DNA of 64,000 nt, from assembly GCF_000970205.1 (NCBI RefSeq), contig NZ_CP009512.1, positions 1,116,001 to 1,180,000 of the forward strand, given 5' to 3'. Each line of letters begins with the position of its first letter. Positions within the stretch are counted from its first letter, which is position 1. Of the stretch, positions 27,724-36,050 are shown piece by piece. The DNA is from Methanosarcina mazei S-6 (GTDB taxonomy: Archaea; Halobacteriota; Methanosarcinia; Methanosarcinales; Methanosarcinaceae). The translations under genes and the position numbers were made by a program. The notes under the pieces are model-generated. The model was not told the DNA's origin and did not search any database. It worked only from the letters and a program-made list of their open reading frames with translations.

Positions 27724-28134
27724 TTATAACTCAAGAGGTTTTTTGTTCAGGATATAAAGGATCATTTTCTGGTTGAGTTTGCTTTCTTTGCTCATTTTCT
27801 CTGCAATTTTATCATTGGGGATTCCATCGACTTTCATATTCCTTATCTTATTCATCACTGAAGAAGGGACCGTGTAGTATTCATTGATGTCTTTTCTGTG
27901 ACCCCAGACGTCTCCTTCAATCAGCTGTATTTTCTGCATCTCTAAAAACATCTCCATTGATTTTGACATAGTTCGCTGATATGAGCTTGGAAGCTGGACT
28001 ATCTCGAGTTTGGGACATGTTTCGACAAGCAGAAAAATATCTTTATTCGAAGGCCTGAACGCAAGATGAATCACCTTTTCGTTCGGGTTTAAGGAGAGAA
28101 TTTCATCTCTCGAACTTACAACTCTTATTTTCAT
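27724..28134 (-). CDS. Uncharacterised protein, probably DUF1699 family
   Basis: A 136-residue cytosolic protein. Its sequence (KVIHLAFRPSNKDIFLLVETCPKLEIVQLP, VWGHRKDINEYYTVPSSV) resembles a family I recall as DUF1699, found in Methanosarcina; that label is from memory and moderately sure. It has no catalytic motif I can name. The C-terminal part is predicted helical and may be a small HTH-like domain (KVDGIPNDKIAEKMSKESKLNQKMILYIL). Function unknown. Confidence 0.7.
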   Translation of the reverse strand: MKIRVVSSRDEILSLNPNEKVIHLAFRPSNKDIFLLVETCPKLEIVQLPSSYQRTMSKSMEMFLEMQKIQLIEGDVWGHRKDINEYYTVPSSVMNKIRNMKVDGIPNDKIAEKMSKESKLNQKMILYILNKKPLEL

Positions 28135-28546
28135 ACTATTCCCCAGACCCTAGTTTAAATTAAGTACTGAATGAAGTTTATTAGACTGCAATATTTAAAT
28201 ATTTTTCTGTGTTTTTGTAGAAGTTTTATTCGTTTAGTAGAAGGATATTTGAAAAAAAGAGTTATAGAGAATTAATAATAAAAAGTGTTGAAGGAATAAT
28301 CGTAATTGATAGATAAAAAATTAATCAATTTTTTTAATTTTTCTGAATAAATATAAAAATTGAGTCTGGATGTAAATTAATTTATTTTTTACCCGGAAAG
28401 AAAAGCCCTCTTCCTCGACAGATCGGATTTCTCCGACCTGCCATGTGGGATGAAAGCCGTCATTCAGTACAGTACTGTGTTTCTTTATTGCTGTTTCTTA
28501 TTTTACCGGTAGATTGAACCTGTTTTATCCCGCACCTTTGCCAGCT
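28135..28546. other. Intergenic region with hairpin after hmgA
   Basis: No gene supported. An inverted repeat AGATCGGA-TTTC-TCCGACCT (28420-28439) lies about 110 bases beyond the hmgA stop and might end its transcript. A TATA-like TATTTAAATATT near 28192 may belong to the minus-strand gene at 28134. Confidence 0.45.
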
Positions 28547-29803
28547 TCAGAACTTTCCGCGGCCGAGCTGTGCATGAGCGCGTGCCAGGTGTCCGGCTGC
28601 CTGTGCTCCTATCAGGGAAATTTCTCCTGCAAGCACTGCAGAAGCAACGATTTCTGCAAATTTCCGCGAGTTTATTCCGGGGGTGTCTCCTGCCCCTGCT
28701 ACACCAAGGATATTGAGACAGTCTCTCTGTGTCCCAAGCCCGGTCCCTCCTCCCACCGTACCCACGGGAAGGGCTGGAAGAGTGACAGAGCAATGGATTT
28801 CTTCATACTTTGTAAGTTCCATACTTGTAATCGCTGTGCTGCCTTCGACAACATGAGCAGCATCCTGCCCGCATGCAAGATATACAGCAGCAATAATGTT
28901 TGCAGCATGAGCGTTGAACCCCATGGCTCCTGCCCTTGCAGAACCGAGAAGGTTTTTACTGTAATTTACCTCAAACATTGATTCAGGCGTGCATTTGAGA
29001 GTCTCTTTGACTATCTCCTGAGGAATGGTCACTTCAGCAACTACGGTTTTCCCCCTCCCGAGGATGGCGCTTATGGACGCAGGTTTTTTGTCAGTACACA
29101 TATTTCCTGAAAGGGTAACAGGGTGTGCGCCGAACTCATCTTCTATTAGGTGCATTACAGCATCCGTTGCTATGGTCACCATGTTCATGCCCATTGCGTC
29201 TTTTGTATCATAGGAAAACCTGAGATAGATGTATGTTCCTGTCACAAAGGGCTTTACTGAAAGCAGTTTTCCAAACCGGGTCGTTTTTTCAGCAGCCTGT
29301 TTCATCTGTTCGAAAGTTTCCGGGCTCTTCACCCAATCATAAAATTTTCTGGCTCTTTCAAGACTTTCAAACTTGAAGACCGGAGCTCTTGTCATTTCGT
29401 CTTCAAAAACTCTTACATTTGCTCCTCCTGATCTGGTGATTACCGAGCAGCCGCGATTTACACTGGCAACAAGTGCTCCTTCCGTTGTAGCCAGAGGAAT
29501 ATAGTATTCTCCTGCTGCATATTCTCCGTTTACTTTCAGAAGCCCGGCAACTCCCAGAGGGATCTGGACTGCGCCTATCATGTTTTCGATATTTCTCTTT
29601 GTTACGCTTTCCACGTCCAGTGAGAAATTCTGTATATGCTCAAATTCCAGTTTTCCATACTCCTGAATAGCAAGCCTTCGGATCTTTACGGCTGTCAGCG
29701 GGTCTGCAAATTCTTCAATCTTGCGAAATGCTATATCTCCATCGAGAACCTTTTGTAAAAGAAGTTTCTCTTCCTCAGTAAGTTCATAAGCTTCCGTAAA
29801 CAT
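28547..29803 (-). CDS. hmgA: 3-hydroxy-3-methylglutaryl-CoA reductase
   Basis: 418 residues from ATG 29803, chosen because GGTGAT directly precedes it; an in-frame start at 29830 adds nine residues. It is a class I NADPH-dependent HMG-CoA reductase making mevalonate for archaeal isoprenoid lipids. Visible motifs are ENMIGAVQIPLGVAG (substrate binding), DAMGMNMV (cofactor binding), and GTVGGGTGLGTQRD near the C-terminus, with a histidine-containing AGHLARAHAQLGR tail. Monocistronic. Confidence 0.96.
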   Translation of the reverse strand: MFTEAYELTEEEKLLLQKVLDGDIAFRKIEEFADPLTAVKIRRLAIQEYGKLEFEHIQNFSLDVESVTKRNIENMIGAVQIPLGVAGLLKVNGEYAAGEYYIPLATTEGALVASVNRGCSVITRSGGANVRVFEDEMTRAPVFKFESLERARKFYDWVKSPETFEQMKQAAEKTTRFGKLLSVKPFVTGTYIYLRFSYDTKDAMGMNMVTIATDAVMHLIEDEFGAHPVTLSGNMCTDKKPASISAILGRGKTVVAEVTIPQEIVKETLKCTPESMFEVNYSKNLLGSARAGAMGFNAHAANIIAAVYLACGQDAAHVVEGSTAITSMELTKYEEIHCSVTLPALPVGTVGGGTGLGTQRDCLNILGVAGAGDTPGINSRKFAEIVASAVLAGEISLIGAQAAGHLARAHAQLGRGKF

Positions 29804-30368
29804 GATATCACCTGATCCTTTTACTTTCAACTAAAAATTAAAGTCTTGTGGTGCCGCAATAAGGAATGCAAATTCTAATATATTATCCTTTTAAACATGA
29901 AGCCTTTATGTTAGATAAGATTCCCTTTATCTTAAATATCCGTATATTAACATATAATTCATTCCTCTAAAAAAGTAAATCCCTTACTCTAAAACAGTCA
30001 ATTCTCCGTTTAAAGCAATAATTCCGCATCTAAAACAGTTAATTCTTTGTTTAAAGCAGTAATTCTTCGTTTAAAGTAGTTATTACCTCGCCTAAAACAG
30101 TTAATTCTTCATTTTCATATCATTTTTTATCCTGGCAAGAGCGCTTTCAAGATGCTGCAGGGGCTTTATTCCTGGACTGGACTTTTGAAAAAGAGATGCA
30201 AGAAGACAATAACTATTTTTTTATTTAATTTATGTATTTCTATAATTTACTGCAGGAAGTCTTTAAAAAAATAATTATAAGCTTATACCTTTTAAGTAAT
30301 TATTTTAAAAGAGATTTTAAAGTAAGTTTAAATATCCTTTAAAGTTGACTCCGGACAAACCGCCAGAT
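29804..30368. other. Intergenic region containing iteron-like repeats
   Basis: About 560 bases between hmgA (start side) and the DsrE-like gene (end side), both on minus. Bases 29966-30110 hold seven degenerate repeats described separately. Elsewhere it is AT-rich without a supported gene. Confidence 0.5.
29966..30110. repeat. Seven degenerate direct repeats with 20-22-bp period
   Basis: Units start at about 29966, 29987, 30009, 30030, 30050, 30070 and 30091. The consensus is close to TTAAARCAGTTAATTCTTCG; adjacent units differ at several positions but keep the spacing. The period equals about two DNA helical turns, so a bound protein could contact every copy on one face. The array lies 160 bases upstream of the hmgA start. 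Role unknown. Confidence 0.65.
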
Positions 30369-30737
30369 TCAGAAATTTATAATCAGCTGGTTTTCTTCAC
30401 TGTATGTTAGAAAAAGTTCAGCCACTTCTTTTGAGCAAATAAACTCAATTCCCGGGATCAATTCTTCCTTCTTAAGTCCGATCATGTCTGAGGCAAGCTG
30501 ACAGCACCGGAACTCTACTCCCATGTCTATACATTCCTGGACCGAGGCATCGTATTTCGGTGAACCTCTCGTTTTATCTTTCTTTGCAAGCAACACTCCC
30601 ATAGGTCCCCACAGAATAACCAGAACGTCGAGCCCTTTACTTCTATAATACTTAGCAAATTTGAGAGTTTCCTGCGGGCTGGTGCTTTCGTACACCATGT
30701 TTTTGAGTAATAGTAAAACCTTTTCTACTTTTGTCAT
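30369..30737 (-). CDS. DsrE/DsrF-like family protein
   Basis: 122 residues with the small DsrE/F-like fold signature: an N-terminal beta strand (KVLLLLKNMVYE), then helix and the LDVLVILWGPMGVLL segment, and a paired cysteine site RCCQLASDM near residues 77-78. Members include sulfur-relay proteins, but many archaeal ones have no assigned role. Whether the cysteines act as persulfide carriers is not shown. ATG 30737 with GGGGTT upstream. Confidence 0.75.
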   Translation of the reverse strand: MTKVEKVLLLLKNMVYESTSPQETLKFAKYYRSKGLDVLVILWGPMGVLLAKKDKTRGSPKYDASVQECIDMGVEFRCCQLASDMIGLKKEELIPGIEFICSKEVAELFLTYSEENQLIINF

Positions 30738-31238
30738 AAGAACCCCAGGTCTGAATAATACTTTTCTGAAACAGATTACCTGGATGTATATAAAGTTTCA
30801 CATTGAAATTGAGGGTATGCCCATTTTTTCACTCTATTTATATAAATTTATTAACTCTTCAAAAACCTGCAAAACCTTTGCATATACTAATTTAATTGAT
30901 TTTACTGCCGTTCCAAAAATCACAGTTAATTTTTTTCTTCTGAAATGATTTGACCTCAAATCTAAAAAAACTTATAAAGTCCTGTGCTAATAATAGGGTC
31001 GAATTCTGAAATTCTATTTTTATATTAATTCTATTTTTATATTAATTCTGTTTTTCATTATTTCTTATTAATTTTCATTATCTCTTATTAATTTTCATTA
31101 TCTCTTATTAATAAATTAACTGTCCATTCTTTCGGAATATCTTCTGGCAGAAAGTTTCTTTTTATTACCTATACATTTAAATACTTTATACAATTATAAT
31201 GATAGTTATTATATATACTCTTAGGGGATTGATTGAGC
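30738..31238. other. AT-rich region upstream of the chemotaxis operon
   Basis: No gene supported. Bases about 31011-31113 hold direct repeats: TTCTATTTTTATATTAA twice, then a TTTTCATTATCTCTTATTAA unit three times (the first copy varied). A TATA-like TTATTATATATAC at about 31207-31219 precedes the receptor start at 31239, and AGGGGATT is its ribosome binding site. Confidence 0.55.
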
Positions 31239-33236
31239 ATGTCTTCAATAGTTTCTGATTTTAAAAAGACAAAACCAAAAAACAGTGTAAAAAATATTCT
31301 TGAAGATACTGATTCAAAAGCAAAGGAAATAAGCCTGTTAATAGACAGTCTTCCAGTAACTGTTTTCAGAATTTCAAATGAATCGTCCTGGGCAATACAC
31401 TATATAGGCAAGAGTGTAGAACAATTAACCGGTTACTCCAAAATGGATTTTATTACCCGGAAACTGACCTGGTCCGATCTTATTTGTCCAGAGGATATTC
31501 CTGCACTCAACAAGGTTGTACAGAAAGCGACGAAAAACAGGACTCCCTATCAGGTTGAATACAGAATTAAAAAAGCAGACGGCAGTACAGTATTCATTCA
31601 GGAACAGGCTCATCCGGTGAATGATGATAAGGGAAATTTAGCTTATGTTGACGGTGTGTTTCTGGACGTCACTCAACAAATAATACGTAGAGAAGAGTCT
31701 CAGAAGGCAATTGTTAGCAGCATACCCAAGCCATCACTTGCTCTTTATGTAGATGCTTCTGGAAAAATAAAATATATCAATGACTATTTTGTGAAAATGT
31801 GTAAGTTTAAAAGTGCCAGTGAAGCAATCGGTCTCTCTCCTGCTGACTTAATGGAGAGCAATAACAAAAAATCAATTGCTGAAACAGTCCTTGAAACTGG
31901 AGAAGGAGTTTTCAATTTTGAAAGGGCGCTGAAACTTAAGGCTCAGGATAAACCACTGCATACAGTAACTTCCTCCGTGCCGATAAAAGATGATACTGGA
32001 GCAATTGTTGCAAATCTTACTATTATTACTGATATGACAGAGATGAAGGAGAAGGAAAAAGAAATCCAGGATTTGCTGGAATATACTAACAGCTGCCTGA
32101 AGAATCTCGGAGAAGGTATCAGAATAATTGGTGAAGGCAACCTTGATGTCCAGCTCGAAAAGGTTAAAGACGATGATTTTGGCAGGATTTTTGATGAATT
32201 TAATAAGCTTGTTTTTACTCTAAAATCAGTTATTGAGAATGTCCTTGAGGATATGCTTACTACTCTTGAAGAAGCCCGCCAGTCCGAAGAAGCCGTTAAC
32301 CAGATGAACATGGGAATGCAGCAGATCTCAACTGCTGCAGAGCAAATCGCAACCGGTTCCGAGAACCTTTCCAGGCATGCAGGCGCAGCAGCTTCTGATA
32401 TAAAAGCCTCCCAGGAAATCTTCAAAAAGCTCAGTGACTCTTCTACAAAATCCTCCAGTTATGCCTCCCAGGCTGGTAAAATCAGTGACGAAGCCCAGGA
32501 TCTCAACAACATGGCTCTGGAAGGGGTGGAACAGTTTGTTGAAGAAATTTCCAAACTCGGAGATATTGTCCACTCCCTTGATGACGCTGTCAATAACATC
32601 GGAGCTGTCACAGGAAAAATCAAGTCCATTGCCGACCAGACCAACCTCCTTGCTTTAAATGCAGCTATCGAAGCAGCACGAGCCGGAGAATACGGCAGAG
32701 GTTTTGCTGTCGTTGCTGACGAGGTCAGGAAACTTGCAGCAGATTCGAGAAAGAGCACTGACGAAATAAATGAGATCGTTACAAACGTCCAGAAAGAGAC
32801 CAAAAAGGTGACAGAAGCCATCAACACCGCAGACGGACAGGCGAAAACAGGAAGCAAAAACATCAAACAGGCCCTGAATAAGAGCCATGAGATCGCCGAT
32901 GCGGTTGCCACTATAAACTCCATGCTTGCTGAGTTAGATAAGCTCTCGGATGAAGGTCTAAGCAGAGTTGAGAATATCGAGAAAAGCATAAGTGAGACCG
33001 CTTCAACAGCAGAAGAAAATGCTGCAAGCAGTGAAGAAACCTCTGCTGCAATTGAAGAACAGACAGCTGCCATGCAGCAGGTGAGCACGTCTGTACAGAA
33101 TGTCAGTGGGCTTGCCCAGAAAACGGTCAATACTCTCCTGGAAAACTTCGATGTGTCAGGGGAAAAGAACAACGTCCAGCCTTCTCCCGGAAAACCACAG
33201 GGTTTTGACAGAAACAAGGTCTCAAAAATATACTGA
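31239..33236 (+). CDS. Cytoplasmic methyl-accepting chemotaxis protein with two PAS domains
   Basis: 665 residues from ATG 31239. There is no hydrophobic segment, so the receptor is soluble. Two PAS domains occupy about residues 30-145 and 155-280 and probably sense an internal ligand or redox state. A HAMP-like segment follows (about 285-335, EGNLDVQL). The C-terminal half is the long signalling coiled coil with hairpin tip ([22 protein letters not shown]) and paired Glu/Gln methylation sites (for example [22 protein letters not shown]). It is the first gene of the che cluster. Confidence 0.92.
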   Translation: MSSIVSDFKKTKPKNSVKNILEDTDSKAKEISLLIDSLPVTVFRISNESSWAIHYIGKSVEQLTGYSKMDFITRKLTWSDLICPEDIPALNKVVQKATKNRTPYQVEYRIKKADGSTVFIQEQAHPVNDDKGNLAYVDGVFLDVTQQIIRREESQKAIVSSIPKPSLALYVDASGKIKYINDYFVKMCKFKSASEAIGLSPADLMESNNKKSIAETVLETGEGVFNFERALKLKAQDKPLHTVTSSVPIKDDTGAIVANLTIITDMTEMKEKEKEIQDLLEYTNSCLKNLGEGIRIIGEGNLDVQLEKVKDDDFGRIFDEFNKLVFTLKSVIENVLEDMLTTLEEARQSEEAVNQMNMGMQQISTAAEQIATGSENLSRHAGAAASDIKASQEIFKKLSDSSTKSSSYASQAGKISDEAQDLNNMALEGVEQFVEEISKLGDIVHSLDDAVNNIGAVTGKIKSIADQTNLLALNAAIEAARAGEYGRGFAVVADEVRKLAADSRKSTDEINEIVTNVQKETKKVTEAINTADGQAKTGSKNIKQALNKSHEIADAVATINSMLAELDKLSDEGLSRVENIEKSISETASTAEENAASSEETSAAIEEQTAAMQQVSTSVQNVSGLAQKTVNTLLENFDVSGEKNNVQPSPGKPQGFDRNKVSKIY

Positions 33237-33319
33237 ATGTTGAATCTGTTTGATTGAGGGGTGATGAGGTGCAGCAGTTTTAACTTGCTGTTTCTTTAAA
33301 GCCCCTTTAAGGTGATAAT

Positions 33320-33799
33320 ATGAGTTATCATAGTCAGATCGTAAATGTGGATAATACGATTCAGGTGATTGTTTTTAGTCTTGGAGAAGAGAGGTATGGA
33401 GTCGAAATTTCTCAGGTAAAAGAGATTATCCTGCCAACTCAAATCACCAGAATTCCTAATGTTCCCGGCTTTGTAGAGGGAGTGCTGAACCTCAGGGGCC
33501 AGATAGCAACAATCATCAATCTCAGAAAGAGATTGGGGAAAGAATCCAAGAAGAACGATGAAAATACCCGGATTATAGTTATTGAATACAATAATGCCAC
33601 TATCGGGATGATGGTTGACAGTGTAAGTGAAGTCAAGTACCTGTCTTCTCAGAATATTGAAGAAATACCCAAATTCCTGGCTTTAAGAGACGATTCTAAG
33701 TTCTTAAAGGGAGTGGGAAAACTTGAGGATGGGCTTCTCACATTAATGGACCTTAAAGAGTTATTCAGCGAGGAAGAGCTGAAGGAGATGCGGGGATGA
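33320..33799 (+). CDS. cheW: CheW chemotaxis coupling protein
   Basis: A 159-residue CheW domain protein linking receptors to CheA. Typical motifs are YGVEISQVKEII near the N-terminus and the NLRGQIATIINLRKRLG segment. The start (ATG 33320) has AAGGTGATA upstream. Its TGA stop overlaps the ATG of cheF, indicating translational coupling. Confidence 0.94.
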   Translation: MSYHSQIVNVDNTIQVIVFSLGEERYGVEISQVKEIILPTQITRIPNVPGFVEGVLNLRGQIATIINLRKRLGKESKKNDENTRIIVIEYNNATIGMMVDSVSEVKYLSSQNIEEIPKFLALRDDSKFLKGVGKLEDGLLTLMDLKELFSEEELKEMRG

Positions 33800-34596
33800 C
33801 CGATAAAGTCCACCTCCGAGCTCCTGTTAAAATTTATGATGACGGATGGGTGGATGTAGAACTTGTAGTCACCGACAGCAGCTTCGTTATTGGAAAACGG
33901 AACATCTCCCTGCGGGAAATAGAAGACCTGGAAGATGTTGAAATCGAGGGCGTTAATTGTATCCAGATTAAAAAAGAAAGCAAAATTGTCCTTCAGCTTC
34001 CTAAAAACCTCCACCATCAGGTCTTCAAATACATTGCATTTAATCTCAAAGCAGATAAGTTTGCAGTGTTTTTCCTCTCGTCCGCAACTGTTGGGGGCGT
34101 TGTTTCATCGGATGCACAATGGGAAAAAGGGTATTTCAGTGTAACAGATGAAGGTTTCTGGTTTCTATCTGCCAGAAACCAGAAAAGAATCCCTATTGAG
34201 AATCTCGGATCTGTTAAGACTGACTTTAGAAATGTTGGCGGGAAACAGAGGAAGGTTCTTGTCCTCTCTCATGTTGAAAAAAGTAATGTAGTAACAAGCC
34301 TGGTACTTTGTCCCGAAAGCACGCTGGAAATGCTTGAAGGCTACCTTCAGCGGCTTTTCGAAAAGCATAAGCCGGCAATTAAACTGTCCGAAGATGAAAT
34401 GCAGATTCTCACTCTGATATATTCCGGGCTGGATTTTGCATCAATTGAAAACATAGCTGGAATGTCAACGGATGAGTTAAACAGTTATTATGACCGCCTT
34501 GTAGATTCCGGGCTTGCTAAAGTTGTAAAAATCAGAAAAGAAATTGAACTGACTCCTCATGGGGTAAGTATGGTAGATAAAATTTCTAAAAGATAA
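33796..34596 (+). CDS. cheF: CheF, archaeal chemotaxis-archaellum adaptor
   Basis: A 266-residue protein matching the archaea-specific CheF family (KVHLRAPVKIYDDGWVDVELVVTD at the start). A C-terminal winged-helix-like stretch is visible (LTLIYSGLDFASIENIAGM...GLAKVVKI). Studies in haloarchaea showed CheF connecting CheY, CheC and CheD to the archaellum. Here it sits between cheW and cheY, consistent with that role. Overlaps cheW by four bases. Confidence 0.88.
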   Translation: MTDKVHLRAPVKIYDDGWVDVELVVTDSSFVIGKRNISLREIEDLEDVEIEGVNCIQIKKESKIVLQLPKNLHHQVFKYIAFNLKADKFAVFFLSSATVGGVVSSDAQWEKGYFSVTDEGFWFLSARNQKRIPIENLGSVKTDFRNVGGKQRKVLVLSHVEKSNVVTSLVLCPESTLEMLEGYLQRLFEKHKPAIKLSEDEMQILTLIYSGLDFASIENIAGMSTDELNSYYDRLVDSGLAKVVKIRKEIELTPHGVSMVDKISKR

Positions 34597-34621
34597 TTTC
34601 AGATAATTTTGGGGGATATAT

Positions 34622-34984
34622 ATGGCAAAAGTATTGATTGTTGATGATACCGCTTTTATGAGAAAACTTCTGAAAAACATTCTTTTCGGTGCAGGGTTCG
34701 ACATCGCAGGGGAGGCTGAAAACGGAAAGCAGGCTGTGGAAATGTACAGGACAATAAAGCCGGATGTTGTTACCATGGATGTTGTCATGCCGGAAATGAC
34801 CGGAATTGACGCATTAAAACAGATTAAGACTGCTGACAAAGATGCTAAAATCGTGATGTGCACTGCCATCGGTCAGGAAAATATTGTAAAAACAGCCATA
34901 AAACTGGGGGCAAGAGGTTACATCATAAAACCTTTCCAGGCCCCCAAGGTCATTGAAGAGATTAAGAAAGTAGTCGGTGAATGA
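34622..34984 (+). CDS. cheY: CheY response regulator
   Basis: A 120-residue single receiver domain. The acidic pocket is D8/D9, the phospho-acceptor is D53 (VTMDVVMPEMTG) and the conserved lysine lies in YIIKPFQ. CheY-P would act through CheF on archaellum rotation. The start has GGGGGATATAT. The TGA stop lies 13 bases before the probable cheB start. Confidence 0.95.
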   Translation: MAKVLIVDDTAFMRKLLKNILFGAGFDIAGEAENGKQAVEMYRTIKPDVVTMDVVMPEMTGIDALKQIKTADKDAKIVMCTAIGQENIVKTAIKLGARGYIIKPFQAPKVIEEIKKVVGE

Positions 34985-34997
34985 ATTCGGGGATAGT

Positions 34998-36050
34998 ATG
35001 ATTCGTACTCTTATTGTTGATGATTCTGCCTTCATGCGGATGGCAATAAGAAGCATGCTTGCCAGCAGCCCGGATATAAAGATAGCAGGAGATGCGTGTA
35101 ATGGAAAGGAGGCTGTAGATAAATCAAAATCATTGCACCCTGACATAATCATAATGGACGTTAACATGCCAGTCATGGACGGGCTTACAGCCGTTAAAAC
35201 CATTATGAGTACGGACCCTGTCCCGATAATCATGTTCAGTACTCTGACAGTAGAGGGCTCAAAAGAGGCTTTAGAAGCTTTGCAGCTTGGAGCAATAGAT
35301 TTTGTCCCGAAATCTGAATCTCACCACGATGTGAATAAGATTGAGAAAGAGCTTGTTGACAAAATAAGAAATATTCACAGCTCGAACCCCAGCATATTAA
35401 GATTAATTAATATGAGGAAATTTAAAGGCGAGGTTGTCAGAGGGAAATGGAGCTGTGCTGGAGACTTTGCGGTCCTTATAGGTTCGTCTACCGGAGGTCC
35501 TTCATCTCTTGAACAGGTGATCCCAAGGCTTCCGGGTGACCTGCCTGCTCCGGTCTTTGTTGTCCAGCATATGCCAGAAGGCAATTTTTGCAAACAACTT
35601 GCAGAGAGGCTGAATTTCCTTTCAGAGCTGGAAATAAAGGAAGCCAGAAATAATGAAAAAGTAACTGCTGGTGTTGTTTACATAGCCCCCGGCGGCTATC
35701 ACATGACTGTTAAAAAGGCTCTGGGTGTAACCAGAATAAAGCTCATAAAAAGCCAGCCTGTTCATGCGGTAATGCCTGCAGTTGATGTGATAGCTGAAAG
35801 CATGCTGGACGTTTACGGAAAGAACATAGTCGCTGCAATTCTTACGGGAATGGGGTTTGATGGGGCTGCCGGATTTAAAAAGATAAGGGATGCAGGCGGC
35901 TCCACAATTGCATGCAGTGAAGATACCTGCGTTATTTTCGGAATGCCAAAAGCTGCAATAGCAGCCGGCGGTATTGATACGGTAAAACCCATTTTTGAGA
36001 TCCCTGAAGAAATAGTAAGGATGTCGGAGGTGAAATGCAATGGAAAGTGA
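34998..36050 (+). CDS. cheB: CheB receptor methylesterase/deamidase
   Basis: 350 residues from ATG 34998; an in-frame GTG at 34977 overlaps cheY. An N-terminal receiver domain has acceptor D54 (IIMDVNMPVMDG). A short linker leads to the methylesterase domain from about residue 155. Its catalytic triad is visible as the serine in GSSTGGP, the histidine in VQHMPEG and the aspartate in GMGFDGAAGF. It removes methyl groups from receptor glutamates after CheA phosphorylation. cheA starts before its stop. Confidence 0.95.
   Translation: MIRTLIVDDSAFMRMAIRSMLASSPDIKIAGDACNGKEAVDKSKSLHPDIIIMDVNMPVMDGLTAVKTIMSTDPVPIIMFSTLTVEGSKEALEALQLGAIDFVPKSESHHDVNKIEKELVDKIRNIHSSNPSILRLINMRKFKGEVVRGKWSCAGDFAVLIGSSTGGPSSLEQVIPRLPGDLPAPVFVVQHMPEGNFCKQLAERLNFLSELEIKEARNNEKVTAGVVYIAPGGYHMTVKKALGVTRIKLIKSQPVHAVMPAVDVIAESMLDVYGKNIVAAILTGMGFDGAAGFKKIRDAGGSTIACSEDTCVIFGMPKAAIAAGGIDTVKPIFEIPEEIVRMSEVKCNGK

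Noticed and set aside
29966-30110. CRISPR array
   Set aside because: Repeats are degenerate and directly adjacent with no spacers, and no cas gene is nearby.
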